Under the pieces are notes generated by a model that did not search any database, was not told the DNA's origin, and worked only from the letters and a program-made list of their open reading frames with translations. DNA of 43,907 bases from Thiotrichaceae bacterium. GTDB lineage: Bacteria > Pseudomonadota > Gammaproteobacteria > Thiotrichales > Thiotrichaceae. Where the stretch lies: positions 1 to 43,907 of the forward strand of contig JAGLEV010000013.1 in NCBI GenBank assembly GCA_023144895.1, in the 5' to 3' direction. Shown here one piece after another: positions 24,873 to 34,909 of the stretch (within the stretch, counting starts at the first letter, position 1; each line of letters opens with the position of its first letter). A program made the position numbers and the translations under genes.

Positions 24873-27800
24873 TTAGTCATCTAATGCAATCGCACTAAAT
24901 AATTGCTTAATCCATTGCGTGCGATGCTCAATTTTTGTCTTTTCTTCATATTCAAATTTGAGCTTATCTTGCCCATCAAGTTTTAATTCCCATGGTCTTT
25001 TTTGGATTTCTCCAATCAATAAGCCAATATCTACTTTTGGAGTTGCTGAGAAGACAATACGTCCACCTGTGGATCTTAACTCTAATTTAATAATTCCTAA
25101 GCGTTCAGCATGCATTTTTAAATCATTGATAACAAATAAATGCGTTGCGACTTCTGGTAATAAGCCAAATCGATCAATCATTTCTACTCGTAACTCACGT
25201 AAAGCCTGTTTATCAGGAGCACTAGCAATACGTTTATAGAGAATTAAACGTTGGTGTACATCATTAATATAATCACTAGGGATGAGAGCAGGGCTGGCAA
25301 TATCAACCAGAGTTTTTTCAATACCTACGGATTCAATGTTGGGTAATTCACCTGCTTTTAATGCCTTAACCGCACGATCTAACAATTCATTATAAAGGGT
25401 AAAGCCAATTTCTTGAATTTGACCACTTTGATCCTCACCTAAGAGTTCACCCGCACCACGAATTTCTAAATCATGAGAAGCCAGTGTAAAGCCAACACCT
25501 AAGTCTTCCAGTGACTCAATTGCTTCAAGGCGCTTTTTCGCATCAACACTCAGTAGATTCATCGGTGGTGTAATCAAATAAGCATAAGCCCGATGATGTG
25601 AACGTCCGACTCGACCACGAATTTGATGTAACTGTGCTAGCCCTAACTTATCTGCTCGATTAATAATAATAGTATTGGCATTGGGTATATCAATACCACT
25701 TTCAATAATCGTCGTTGCCACAAGAATATGAAAACGTTGATGGTGAAAATCCTCCATAATGCTTTCTAGCTCACGCTCTCGCATTTGTCCATGAGCAAAG
25801 CGTACCTTGGCTTGCGGCAAAAGTTCTTGTAAATCCTTACACATCTTAGCAATACTTTTCACTTCATTATGTAAGAAATAAACCTGCCCACCACGAGCTA
25901 GTTCACGAGTACAGGCTTCTTGCACAATAGAATTATCCCATTCATTAATGAACGTTTTAACGGGGTGACGAGCAACAGGTGGGGTAGCAATGATCGATAA
26001 GTCCCGCAAACCTGCCAGTGACATATTTAATGTGCGTGGAATGGGTGTCGCGGTCAATGTCAGCATATCAACACTGGCTCGAAGCTTTTTCAGCTGTTCT
26101 TTGTGGCGCACTCCAAAGCGATGCTCTTCATCAATAATCACTAAGCCTAGATTTTTAAACTTAATATCTTTTTGTAGTAGTTTATGCGTGCCAATAACAA
26201 TATCGACGTTACCCGATGCCATCTTTTTTAGTGTTTCACGGGTCTCTTTAGCACTACAAAAACGTGATAAGGACTCAATCTGCATTGGCCAATCGGCAAA
26301 GCGATCACGGAAGTTTTGTAAATGTTGCTGTACCAATAGCGTTGTTGGCGCAATAATCGCTACTTGTTTGCAATTATTTGCGGCAACAAAGGTTGCACGC
26401 ATAGCAACTTCTGTTTTACCAAAGCCCACATCACCACAGACCACACGATCCATCGGTTGTTTGGATTGCATATCATTAATCACGGATTCAATCGTAGTGA
26501 GCTGGTCAGGCGTTTCTTCAAAAGGGAAGGAGGATGCAAAATGACCATATTCAATAGGATTCAGTGCAAAGCTAGTCCCTATTTCAGCGGCACGGCGAGC
26601 ATGAATCTCTAGTAACTCAGCGGCAGCATCATGCGCTTTTTGAGCCGCTTTCTTGCGTGCCTTTGACCATTGTTCGGTGCCAAGCTTATGAAGTGGTGCG
26701 TTTTCAGGGCTAGTACCGGTGTAACGACTAATTAAATGCAGTGAAGAAACAGGAATATAAAGCTTATCATCACCCGCATAGACCAACATTAAATACTCAG
26801 CAGGCACACCGCCATTATCAATCGTTTTCATTCCTAGAAAACGTCCTACACCATGCTCTTCATGGACAACAGGAGAACCTTCACTTAGATCAGTGAGATT
26901 ACGAATAATCGCATCCGCATCACGGGTAACTTTGCGTCGTCGGCGCTGTTGCTGAACTTGCTGACCAATCAGTAATGCCTCTGGAATAATGGCAATACTT
27001 TTTTTACCCAGCCACAAACCTTCCTCTAAGGGGGCAATAGTAATACAGTGTTTTGCATCACTTGCAATAAATTGTTGCCACGTATCCACCTGCTTCAGAG
27101 GGTATTGATTATCCGTTAATAGGCTTAATAATTCCTCTTTACGCCCCGCAGATTCAGCAATAAATAGCGTTTTACTTTGCTGGGAATCAAGAAATTGACG
27201 AATCTCTCTTAATGGCACTTCTGCTTTAGCTTGGATGCGTAAGGGGGGAAGCACTACACTAGGATAATTATGACAGTCCTTATTTTGATCTTGTTTAAAG
27301 TCATATAGGGTCACTTGCGGATAATCAGCCAACGCACTTTGCACACTCTCACTATCAAGATACAACTGCTCTGGAGTAAGAATAGGGCGTTGATTATCAT
27401 GACGACGTTGTTCAAAACGGTCACGTACTGTTTGTAAAAAAATATCAGCGCTATTAGCAATATTCGCTGATTTTAAAATTAAGGTATTGTCGGGAAGATA
27501 ATCAAATAGGCTGGCAGTGTGATCAAAAAATAAAGGCAGATAATACTCAATACCCGCAGGTGCAATGCCTTCACGAACGGAACTATAAATAGCGCTCTTA
27601 CTTAAATCACCGGCTAGTTGTGTTCGATAATTTTGTTTAAAGGTTGCAATCCCGTCAGCCGTTAGAGGAAATTCATGAGCAGGTAGTAATTCAATGGCAT
27701 CAAGTTTATCAATACTACGTTGGCTTTCAGGGTCAAAGATTCGAATCGTCTCAATCTCATTATCAAACAAGTCAATACGATAAGGTTGCTTAGCTCCCAT

Positions 27801-28337
27801 TGGGAATAAATCTAGCAATGACCCTCGGCTTGCATACTCACCATGTTCCATTACCTGTGTGACATGCCGATAACCTGCACGCTGTAACTTATCTCGAAAA
27901 GATTCTACTGCTAGCGTATCTCCAACGTGTAATTGTAAACGATGAGCATGAATAAAATCAGTCGGAGCGAGGCGGTGTAATAGGGATTGAATAGAGACAA
28001 TCAATAAGCCCTCAGTCATTTTGGGCAGAGCGGTTAAGGTCGTTAATCGATCAGAAACAATATCCTCTAAGGGTGAAAAAATATCATAGGGCAATGTTTC
28101 CCAATCAGGAAATACATGAATGGTTAACGGCTTGTCGTCTTGATCTGCAAAAAAACTAATTTCCTCAGCTGCTTTATACGCACTATGGGTTTCTTCGGTA
28201 ATGAGTACCGATAAGCCTTGATGTTGCTTTAGAGTGTGAGCAATCAGCAGGCTTTGTGAGCAACCATGTAACTGCCCCCAACCTGTTGATTGGGTTTTGT
28301 CATCAGGAAGATGGGGTTGTAATAGTGAAAGTGCCAT
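24873..28337 (-). CDS. mfd: Mfd, transcription-repair coupling factor
   Basis: Mfd is an ATP-driven translocase that removes stalled RNA polymerase and recruits UvrA to damage. The 1154-residue protein has a UvrB-like N-terminal part (WETLPYD, HGEYASRG-LLDLFPMG), the polymerase-interaction domain (VHEEHGVGRFLGM) and an SF2 motor with GDVGFGKTE and DEEHRFG. The TRG and C-terminal autoinhibitory domains follow. The frame extends upstream to 28457, adding 40 residues without family match. The ATG at 28337 gives a length like E. coli (1148) and is preferred. It is divergent from the esterase-like gene, with 215 bases between. Confidence 0.97.
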   Translation of the reverse strand: MALSLLQPHLPDDKTQSTGWGQLHGCSQSLLIAHTLKQHQGLSVLITEETHSAYKAAEEISFFADQDDKPLTIHVFPDWETLPYDIFSPLEDIVSDRLTTLTALPKMTEGLLIVSIQSLLHRLAPTDFIHAHRLQLHVGDTLAVESFRDKLQRAGYRHVTQVMEHGEYASRGSLLDLFPMGAKQPYRIDLFDNEIETIRIFDPESQRSIDKLDAIELLPAHEFPLTADGIATFKQNYRTQLAGDLSKSAIYSSVREGIAPAGIEYYLPLFFDHTASLFDYLPDNTLILKSANIANSADIFLQTVRDRFEQRRHDNQRPILTPEQLYLDSESVQSALADYPQVTLYDFKQDQNKDCHNYPSVVLPPLRIQAKAEVPLREIRQFLDSQQSKTLFIAESAGRKEELLSLLTDNQYPLKQVDTWQQFIASDAKHCITIAPLEEGLWLGKKSIAIIPEALLIGQQVQQQRRRRKVTRDADAIIRNLTDLSEGSPVVHEEHGVGRFLGMKTIDNGGVPAEYLMLVYAGDDKLYIPVSSLHLISRYTGTSPENAPLHKLGTEQWSKARKKAAQKAHDAAAELLEIHARRAAEIGTSFALNPIEYGHFASSFPFEETPDQLTTIESVINDMQSKQPMDRVVCGDVGFGKTEVAMRATFVAANNCKQVAIIAPTTLLVQQHLQNFRDRFADWPMQIESLSRFCSAKETRETLKKMASGNVDIVIGTHKLLQKDIKFKNLGLVIIDEEHRFGVRHKEQLKKLRASVDMLTLTATPIPRTLNMSLAGLRDLSIIATPPVARHPVKTFINEWDNSIVQEACTRELARGGQVYFLHNEVKSIAKMCKDLQELLPQAKVRFAHGQMRERELESIMEDFHHQRFHILVATTIIESGIDIPNANTIIINRADKLGLAQLHQIRGRVGRSHHRAYAYLITPPMNLLSVDAKKRLEAIESLEDLGVGFTLASHDLEIRGAGELLGEDQSGQIQEIGFTLYNELLDRAVKALKAGELPNIESVGIEKTLVDIASPALIPSDYINDVHQRLILYKRIASAPDKQALRELRVEMIDRFGLLPEVATHLFVINDLKMHAERLGIIKLELRSTGGRIVFSATPKVDIGLLIGEIQKRPWELKLDGQDKLKFEYEEKTKIEHRTQWIKQLFSAIALDD

Positions 28338-28552
28338 TGATTCATCACCGGCAAATAGAAGAAAATAGGATTGTAGCCTTAATGGAGGGGCGTTGGAATA
28401 GGGGATTATGGCTAAGTGATAGGGTAAAGCTGGGATCAATGGCTTTGATCGTGCCATTTATATTTTATATACAATATCTTAGCTGTAAAACTTAAGATTT
28501 TACTTTGTCTCTCATGTACAATACCTTTCAGTAAATAATATGAGAAAGGGCT

Positions 28553-29296
28553 ATGTCAGGAAGAAACCAATATGGAGCGGTTGTTGCAACGTTTGTAATT
28601 TTAGGAATATTATTATTCGGCTCAGTTGCACAAGCGCGCGATTATGTTTATATACTTGCGGGGCAATCAAATATGATGGGTAAGGGTTCAACTCATTCAC
28701 TGCCAAGCTATTATAAAAAAACTCCCCACAATGTTCAATTTTTCTACCAAGGGCGCTATCGTAAATTAGCAAAATATGCCCATTTTGGACCAGAAATTAG
28801 CTTTGCTCATACTGTTGCTCGTTCACGACCTCATGATAAACACTATATTATCAAGTTTGTTGCAACAGGTAGTTCAATCTCCCAATGGCAGCCTGGTGGT
28901 GCTTTATTTAAGGGGCTTCTTTCTCAAAAGAAACTTGCTGGTATTGCTCCTGAAACACCCATTACAGCGGTTGTTTGGATGCAGGGCGAAAGTGATGCAA
29001 GAAGTCGATCTTCAGCTGTTCAGTATCAGGGGCGTTTAGCACGTTTCATTCGTGGTCTACGCACAAAGCTTAATACACCCCATACTAAAGTGGTGATCGG
29101 GCTTATTAACCCAACACCCAAAGCCTTTCCAATGACGGATAAAGTCCGTGAAGCACAACGCAAAATATCCACTTCTATCCCTAATGTTCGTCTTGTTTCT
29201 ACTGACAATCTCAGTAAAATTTATGATCATATTCACTATGGAACTGATGGAGTGGTTGGCTTGGGAAAACGCTTTGCTAAGGCTATTTTTCATTGA
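28553..29296 (+). CDS. Sialate O-acetylesterase-like SGNH hydrolase (CE6 type), exported
   Basis: A 247-residue exported protein; a hydrophobic segment (about 10-27) ends VAQA, a good signal-peptidase site. The GQSNMMGKG motif (about 42-50) carries the catalytic Ser. WMQGESDA (about 142-149) and the C-terminal D-H region around DHIHYGTDGVVGLGKRFA complete the CE6/DUF303 pattern. Relatives remove acetyl groups from sugars such as xylan or sialic acid; here a cell-wall or exopolysaccharide acetyl group is a plausible target, by inference. GAAAGGG precedes the ATG. Confidence 0.85.
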   Translation: MSGRNQYGAVVATFVILGILLFGSVAQARDYVYILAGQSNMMGKGSTHSLPSYYKKTPHNVQFFYQGRYRKLAKYAHFGPEISFAHTVARSRPHDKHYIIKFVATGSSISQWQPGGALFKGLLSQKKLAGIAPETPITAVVWMQGESDARSRSSAVQYQGRLARFIRGLRTKLNTPHTKVVIGLINPTPKAFPMTDKVREAQRKISTSIPNVRLVSTDNLSKIYDHIHYGTDGVVGLGKRFAKAIFH

Positions 29297-29408
29297 TATT
29301 TATTGACTGCAAGCAGATTCATGTTAACCCTTCATAATCGCTTAAAATTGCTTATGTTATTCACATAGTGTAGGTTTCATTTATCTTTATATTTTTTGAT
29401 AGAATAGT

Positions 29409-30365
29409 ATGAGTCAATTAAAGCACCTCGAATATGTTATGAAGGCTTCTGGAGCCGTGTTATTTTTATTAATAGCACTGGCTCTAACTTGGTTTGGTAT
29501 CGTTTCTTATAGCGCTTACCATGCTGAATTAACAGTGAAAAAGATATTTCCTTCTACTGAAATTTTTTATACAGCCGATACAGAAAATTCTCAGAATCAT
29601 TCCTTCCAATTTGAATTGTTAAACTATGATCGTGGCTTACTTCGGTCAAATGCAACGCTCCGTTTGCGCTCTAATCATCGAGTTGTTGATAAAATGCTGG
29701 AAGACCTTGTCTTTGAAATAGGCATTAAACAGGGCCCTATTATTATTTCATCAGGGTACTTCCATTTTGAAAAGGCACTCATTCAAGTGGGTGTAGTGGG
29801 TAAGCCTGATGTTTTGAATTTACAAATGATGTTGGGTTTTGATGATTTATTACAGTATACCGTTAATTTGGCGGATCTAAGTTATCAAGAAGGTCATTTT
29901 AATTTTGTTAGTACCAAAGGTTCGGGTGCTGGGGTTATTAATTTTTCTGAGTCTCTAGCAAAAAGTAAACTGGCTTTAACTATAGACCAAGTTGATTTTA
30001 GTTTAGCGGAGCAATCGGTTAAAATCTTGGGCAATAAGCTGGTTTACCATTTAAGCAACTCCTTAGTAATACAGTCAACGATGAAACATAACGGTAAAAA
30101 AACTTCCTTGCTGCAAGACTTACAAATCCCTGTATTAATGGAACATATTTTATCTTACCAGCAATGGGACGATATCCAGAAGCAAATCGCTTGGACACTA
30201 GAATTTTCTGGCACGCTACAAGAAGGACGTGACCAACTTGTTGCTTTGTATGTGCGTAGTGATGAATTGCAGATGATAAAAGATAAAGAGGTACTGTCAC
30301 AATGTTTTGATCAACCATCATTAAAGACGGTGGCAATGAGAAAGGTTAATCAAATAAGTAAATAA
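29409..30365 (+). CDS. DUF945-like membrane-anchored protein
   Basis: A 318-residue protein with one N-terminal membrane helix (about 14-35) and a large outer domain of beta-rich strands. The block FELLNYDRGLLRSNATLRL resembles the start of the DUF945 (YdgA) domain, but the protein is far shorter than the roughly 500-residue YdgA, so it is a short variant or a distant relative. Function is unknown; the parent family is linked to the inner membrane or periplasm. It converges with gloB, with five bases between the stops. Confidence 0.5.
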   Translation: MSQLKHLEYVMKASGAVLFLLIALALTWFGIVSYSAYHAELTVKKIFPSTEIFYTADTENSQNHSFQFELLNYDRGLLRSNATLRLRSNHRVVDKMLEDLVFEIGIKQGPIIISSGYFHFEKALIQVGVVGKPDVLNLQMMLGFDDLLQYTVNLADLSYQEGHFNFVSTKGSGAGVINFSESLAKSKLALTIDQVDFSLAEQSVKILGNKLVYHLSNSLVIQSTMKHNGKKTSLLQDLQIPVLMEHILSYQQWDDIQKQIAWTLEFSGTLQEGRDQLVALYVRSDELQMIKDKEVLSQCFDQPSLKTVAMRKVNQISK

Positions 30366-30370
30366 GGCTT

Positions 30371-31150
30371 TTAATCGTACTCTTGATCCTTCCATATTCT
30401 TAGTGCCTTAAATACTTCATCACCAGAGATCATTGGTTTCTTTAACTTCTCTTCTACTCGTTTAATAATATGGGGAAGGTGGGTTCTTAAAAAAGGATTG
30501 GTGGCTAGCTCTAGTGTCAATGTCGATGGCACCGTTGGTTGATCATTATCGACTATGCTATAAGTATCCGTCTGACGTTGCAGTAATTTAGGATTATCTG
30601 GCTCGACCCATAAGCCAAAACCAATATTATCTAGCGTATATTCATGGGCGCAGTAAATGAGTGTTTCAGGGGGTAATTGTGCTATCTTTTGCAGGGACTC
30701 ATAAAGGTCAAGATGAGTACCATCAAAGACTCGCCCACAGCCTCCAGCAAATAAAGTATCACCACAAAAAATCATTCCTTTACGGTAATAAGCGATATGT
30801 CCTGCAGTGTGCCCTGGGATAAAGAGGATAGTAAAGCTTAGATCAATGGCTTCAATAGTAATATTATCAGCATCGTTTAAGGGGTGCGTACTATGAGGAA
30901 TTCTTTCTTTTGCAGGGCTATAAACTTTGGTGTCAGGGAAGGCTTTTAGCAAATCAGCAATACCACCAACATGATCATGGTGATGGTGAGTAATTAAGAT
31001 AGCGGTTAGTTGAGCACCCTTTTTCTTAAGAAAATCTAAAACAGGTGTTGCCTCGCCAGGATCAACGATGACATAGTGCTTTTGTTTTGAGTCACTAATC
31101 GCCCAAATGTAATTGTCAGAAAAAGCATTAATGGGCTCGATATGAATCAT
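30371..31150 (-). CDS. gloB: GloB, hydroxyacylglutathione hydrolase (glyoxalase II)
   Basis: GloB hydrolyses S-lactoylglutathione to lactate and glutathione, the second step of methylglyoxal detoxification. The 259-residue protein starts IHIEPINAFSDNYIW and has the metal motif THHHHDHVGG, the GHTAGHIAY loop, CGDTLFAGGCGR and the CAHEYT ligand site, all typical of this metallo-beta-lactamase-fold enzyme. The frame opens 26 codons earlier (31228), but the ATG at 31150 gives the normal N-terminus. The NERD-helicase gene is divergent, 226 bases away. Confidence 0.96.
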   Translation of the reverse strand: MIHIEPINAFSDNYIWAISDSKQKHYVIVDPGEATPVLDFLKKKGAQLTAILITHHHHDHVGGIADLLKAFPDTKVYSPAKERIPHSTHPLNDADNITIEAIDLSFTILFIPGHTAGHIAYYRKGMIFCGDTLFAGGCGRVFDGTHLDLYESLQKIAQLPPETLIYCAHEYTLDNIGFGLWVEPDNPKLLQRQTDTYSIVDNDQPTVPSTLTLELATNPFLRTHLPHIIKRVEEKLKKPMISGDEVFKALRIWKDQEYD

Positions 31151-31376
31151 AGTATTTTCTCGTAGCTTATTTAATTTTGATGATAAGTAAATGCTATTGT
31201 GATGAAAGTCAACGACTTTTATCGTCATAGTCTTACCGCATTCAATGCGATTGAACGCATTTTTACACAGAGACTAATTTAGTGTTTATCTGGAACTATT
31301 CGACCTAAGCATAAAATAGCGTATTGTATTATCACTCCAATCCCCTAAAAATAATAATAACCCAAGGTAGCTTAAA

Positions 31377-34118
31377 ATGACATTTAAAGCATTTAAAGGT
31401 CAGTCCTTTAATCATACTCATGAAAATAAAGCATTTGATGAACTGCATGATTTACTGAAAAAAGAATGGACTGAGAAAAAGGAAGCACTCTATCTTTTAG
31501 GTAACTTCGTTGTCGGTGGTCGGGAGCTAGATGCTCTTATTATTAAACGTAAAGCGATCATTATTGTTGATTTTAAAGATTACGGTGGAAGCATTACGTT
31601 TTCCGAAAATCAGCATTGGATGTGTAATGATAATTTAGAGGTCAAAGGAGGAAGTAGTGTCAATCCTTTGCAGCAAATAAAAAAGAATAAAAGTGCATTG
31701 TCAAGACATATAGATTCTATCAACCTACAGTCAAGCCTTAAACTGGGTCATATTTCAGGGCTTATTATCTTTCATCAGCCTATTAAGTTTGATGCAACAG
31801 AAGTTCCACATCCCATACACAGTTGGTTTTATGTTACTGACTTAAAACGTGCTTTTCGTTCTGTTAATACTATTTCCAGCCCTGCTATTTTGTTATCAGA
31901 GAAAGATATAAAAGCATTAGCTCACTCTATTAAAGCTTCTCCTTATCTCCCTGATGGTAAATATTCTAGTGCAGATTCAATCGCTTCAACACCAATAACA
32001 GAGACTAAAATAAAAATTGAGCAACATCCTTATGAAGCTTTTGGAGCGAATATGGGTGAAAAAAAGGTATGGGATTGGGTGAAAGAGGCATTTAGAGCGG
32101 ATGAAGCCGTTATTTATTATCGCTATCCTATTTTCTCTCAACTTGGTAACTTGATAAAAGAGCCTGATATTCTTATGTTACATCGAGAATATGGCTTGTG
32201 GGTTTTTGAGTGCAAAGGTTGCCATATTAATAATATTCAGTCCATTCAGGGGCATGAATGGGTGATGAGTGATTGGTACTCAGAGTCTATGAAGCCAATA
32301 TTCCAAGCTGAAGATCAGATGTTTGCAATTAAAAATAAACTAGATGAACGCCGTGAAACAAGAGACAAGGTTTTTTGTAATTTCAGAGTGGCATTACCCT
32401 TTGTTAAGCTCAATGAATGGAAAGAGAAAAACTTCCATAAGCGACCAAGTACTGGTTGTGTTTTAGTCTATGAAAAACTAACACCTGCCATTTTGAGAAA
32501 ACATGTTCAACAGAATTCGAAGCAAAATCAGTTAAGTGATAGTGACTGGATATTAATCAAGGGGATTTTAGGAGGAGTGTTACCTAATTCTATCGTGCGT
32601 CCTATTCCTACAGGTACTGCGAGTAATAATCCTACTAGGGTGATTCAGTATATTGAGGAGCAATTAAAAATACTGGATAGTGAGCAGCAAAAAATATCCT
32701 ATGAAACACCTGATGGTCCTCAGCGTTTACGGGGTTTAGCAGGTACAGGTAAGACCGTAATGTTTGCTAAACGGATGGCAAAAATGCATTTAAAACATCC
32801 TGATTGGACGATTGGTTATGTTTTCTTTACTCGTGCTTTGTATGAGCAAATTAGAAGCTTAGTGACTACTTACTACCAAGAAATGCATCCAGAGCATACC
32901 GCAGTATCACCCAATTGGAATAAGCTAAAAATTCTTCATGCTTGGGGGGGAAAGGAGAAAACAGGGTTTTATTATGATTTGGCTGTCAAGTGTGGTTTGC
33001 GACCTAAGACACTTTATGATGTGAAAAATGAAACTGATTTATCATCACCCAGTGATTCTTTTGAATATATTTGTCAGTGGTTGCAAGAGGAAGCAACGGA
33101 TATTCCCGTCATTTATGATGCTTTATTGATTGATGAGGGGCAAGATCTGCCACCTGTTTTCTATCAATTGGCTTATGCAACACTGTCTAAAGAGCGACGT
33201 ATTTATTGGGCTTATGATGAAGCTCAAGGGATTGGTTCGCTGATTATACCCAATGCAAAAACAATGTTCGGAGAAGGTAGTGCCATTGACCTTAAAGGAC
33301 AATATAAAGGTGGTATTTATAAGAGCCATAGCATTAGTGCTTGTTACCGTACTCCTGAATTACTCCTTATGGCAGCCCATGCTGTCAATATGGGGTTATT
33401 CCGAAAGGGTGGTGTATTACAAGGTGTGAGCAATCAGCAACAGTGGAACAAGTTGGGTTATGACGTTATTGAAGGCAGTTTTGAAGATAAAGCGATAGGT
33501 ACAGCGGTTAGTATCCAGAGAAATACTACCCCACACCCAACCGATAAGAAAGATTTTCCTCATAAAGATGCACTGGGTTCACATTTGTTCTTAAAGACCG
33601 TTGCTAATGGCAAAGAAGAGCATGAATGGATTGCAGAACAAGTGGCAAAAGATATTGAATTAGGGTTTAAACCTGAGGATCTTCTCATCACTGCGCTTTC
33701 TGGTGATTTTGAAAAGGAATATTTTGCGGCAATGAAAGAGTCTTTACAGCGTCATGGTGTTAAAAGCTATATCGCGGGTGTTGATGGCTCGCCTGATACC
33801 TTTCGTTTAGAGGGCTGTGTGACTATTGCTAATATCTTCCGAGCAAAGGGTAATGAAGCATGGAAAGTTTATGCTTGTCGATTTAACTATGCAACCCAAC
33901 CATTGGGATGGAAGCAGGAGACTGAGCTACATAAGCGCAATGAAGCTTTTGTTGCACTAACTCGTGCACGTATTTGGTGTGTTGTTAGTGGTATTAATAG
34001 CCCTATTTTTGATGAGCTAACAAAGGTTGTGGAACAATACCCAAAACTTACCTTTCTATCCTTTAATAAAAAGTCATTGAAGCGCACAACGGATGAAGAC
34101 TTATTAGTTGATGTATAA
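31377..34118 (+). CDS. Double NERD nuclease-SF1 helicase fusion
   Basis: A 913-residue protein with three parts. Residues about 15-180 form a first NERD-type (PD-(D/E)xK) domain with GRELD (49-53) and VDFKDYGG (DxK, 65-67). Residues about 219-400 form a second with KEPDIL (Asp264) and VFECKG (ExK, 278-280). Residues 440-890 form an SF1/UvrD-like helicase: Walker A GLAGTGKT (453-460), LIDEGQD, AYDEAQG, ACYRTPE, TIANIFRAKGNEAW and VALTRAR. Nuclease-helicase fusions of this layout are known in phage defence (Nhi-like) and in mobile DNA. It stands alone between gloB and gmk, which supports an accessory role. The defence role is inference. Confidence 0.88.
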   Translation: MTFKAFKGQSFNHTHENKAFDELHDLLKKEWTEKKEALYLLGNFVVGGRELDALIIKRKAIIIVDFKDYGGSITFSENQHWMCNDNLEVKGGSSVNPLQQIKKNKSALSRHIDSINLQSSLKLGHISGLIIFHQPIKFDATEVPHPIHSWFYVTDLKRAFRSVNTISSPAILLSEKDIKALAHSIKASPYLPDGKYSSADSIASTPITETKIKIEQHPYEAFGANMGEKKVWDWVKEAFRADEAVIYYRYPIFSQLGNLIKEPDILMLHREYGLWVFECKGCHINNIQSIQGHEWVMSDWYSESMKPIFQAEDQMFAIKNKLDERRETRDKVFCNFRVALPFVKLNEWKEKNFHKRPSTGCVLVYEKLTPAILRKHVQQNSKQNQLSDSDWILIKGILGGVLPNSIVRPIPTGTASNNPTRVIQYIEEQLKILDSEQQKISYETPDGPQRLRGLAGTGKTVMFAKRMAKMHLKHPDWTIGYVFFTRALYEQIRSLVTTYYQEMHPEHTAVSPNWNKLKILHAWGGKEKTGFYYDLAVKCGLRPKTLYDVKNETDLSSPSDSFEYICQWLQEEATDIPVIYDALLIDEGQDLPPVFYQLAYATLSKERRIYWAYDEAQGIGSLIIPNAKTMFGEGSAIDLKGQYKGGIYKSHSISACYRTPELLLMAAHAVNMGLFRKGGVLQGVSNQQQWNKLGYDVIEGSFEDKAIGTAVSIQRNTTPHPTDKKDFPHKDALGSHLFLKTVANGKEEHEWIAEQVAKDIELGFKPEDLLITALSGDFEKEYFAAMKESLQRHGVKSYIAGVDGSPDTFRLEGCVTIANIFRAKGNEAWKVYACRFNYATQPLGWKQETELHKRNEAFVALTRARIWCVVSGINSPIFDELTKVVEQYPKLTFLSFNKKSLKRTTDEDLLVDV

Positions 34119-34193
34119 TTGAGGAGATGTGTAATAATTGGATACCTAAGGCTTTTAATGCCTTGTCTGATTATTTATCACGAGCACAATTTT

Positions 34194-34808
34194 ATGTCAT
34201 CTGGACAACTCTATATCGTTTCAGCCCCTTCTGGTGCAGGTAAAACAAGCTTATTAAAGGCTTTAAGCGAACGTTTATCTGAGCTAGTCATCTCTGTTTC
34301 CACAACAACCCGTGTCGCCAGAGAAGGAGAGCAAGAAGGGGTCAATTATTACTTTGTTGATAAAACAGCTTTTCAACATTCAGTAGAAGCGGATGATTTC
34401 GTAGAATATGCCGAAGTTTTTGGTAATTTTTACGGCACATCAAGAAGCAAGCTAGAAGAGCAGCTGAATCATTCAGAAGATGTGGTATTAGAAATTGACT
34501 GGCAAGGTGCGCGTAAAGTGAGAAAGCACTTTCCTGATGTCATTAGTATTTTTATATTGCCACCCTCAACAACCGCATTACAGGATAGGTTAAGTCATCG
34601 AAAGCAAGATAGTGCTGAGATTATTGCAGGGAGAATGGATCAAGCACGTACTGAAATGAGTCATTATGATGAGTATCAGTATTTAATTGTTAATGATGAT
34701 TTTGATCAGGCATTAACAGAATTACAGGCTATTTTTACTTGTCAGAAATTAGCCACGATACGTCAACAAAGTAGCCAGATGGCTTTATTTGAAGATCTGT
34801 TGGGTTAA
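34194..34808 (+). CDS. gmk: Guanylate kinase
   Basis: Gmk phosphorylates GMP to GDP in the cytoplasm. The 204-residue protein has the P-loop SAPSGAGKTS (about 10-19), the GMP-binding STTTRVAREGEQEGVNYYFV block, FGNFYGTSR and VVLEIDWQGA. The frame opens at a TTG directly after the helicase stop (34119), but the ATG at 34194 matches the family start (SSGQLYIVSAPSGAGK). The usual downstream genes rpoZ and spoT are missing here; a DUF2058 gene converges instead. Confidence 0.96.
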   Translation: MSSGQLYIVSAPSGAGKTSLLKALSERLSELVISVSTTTRVAREGEQEGVNYYFVDKTAFQHSVEADDFVEYAEVFGNFYGTSRSKLEEQLNHSEDVVLEIDWQGARKVRKHFPDVISIFILPPSTTALQDRLSHRKQDSAEIIAGRMDQARTEMSHYDEYQYLIVNDDFDQALTELQAIFTCQKLATIRQQSSQMALFEDLLG

Positions 34809-34842
34809 GGTATTGAGTTAAAACCACGGTAATGGTCGGTCG

Positions 34843-34886
34843 GACTTCAGTCAAACAATCGTTGAAATCGATGCTAAGCTGAAGTC
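34843..34886. terminator. Hairpin between gmk and the DUF2058 gene
   Basis: GACTTCAG (34843-34850) pairs with CTGAAGTC (34879-34886) across a 28-base loop, between two convergent genes. There is no T run, so terminator activity is uncertain. Confidence 0.35.
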
Positions 34887-34909
34887 TAACCTATCGATAA
34901 AGAATAAAT

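Noticed and set aside
25990-26544. 184-codon plus-strand frame within mfd
   Set aside because: It is antisense to the conserved Mfd motor motifs, and its composition is Ser/Cys-rich and unlike a protein family.
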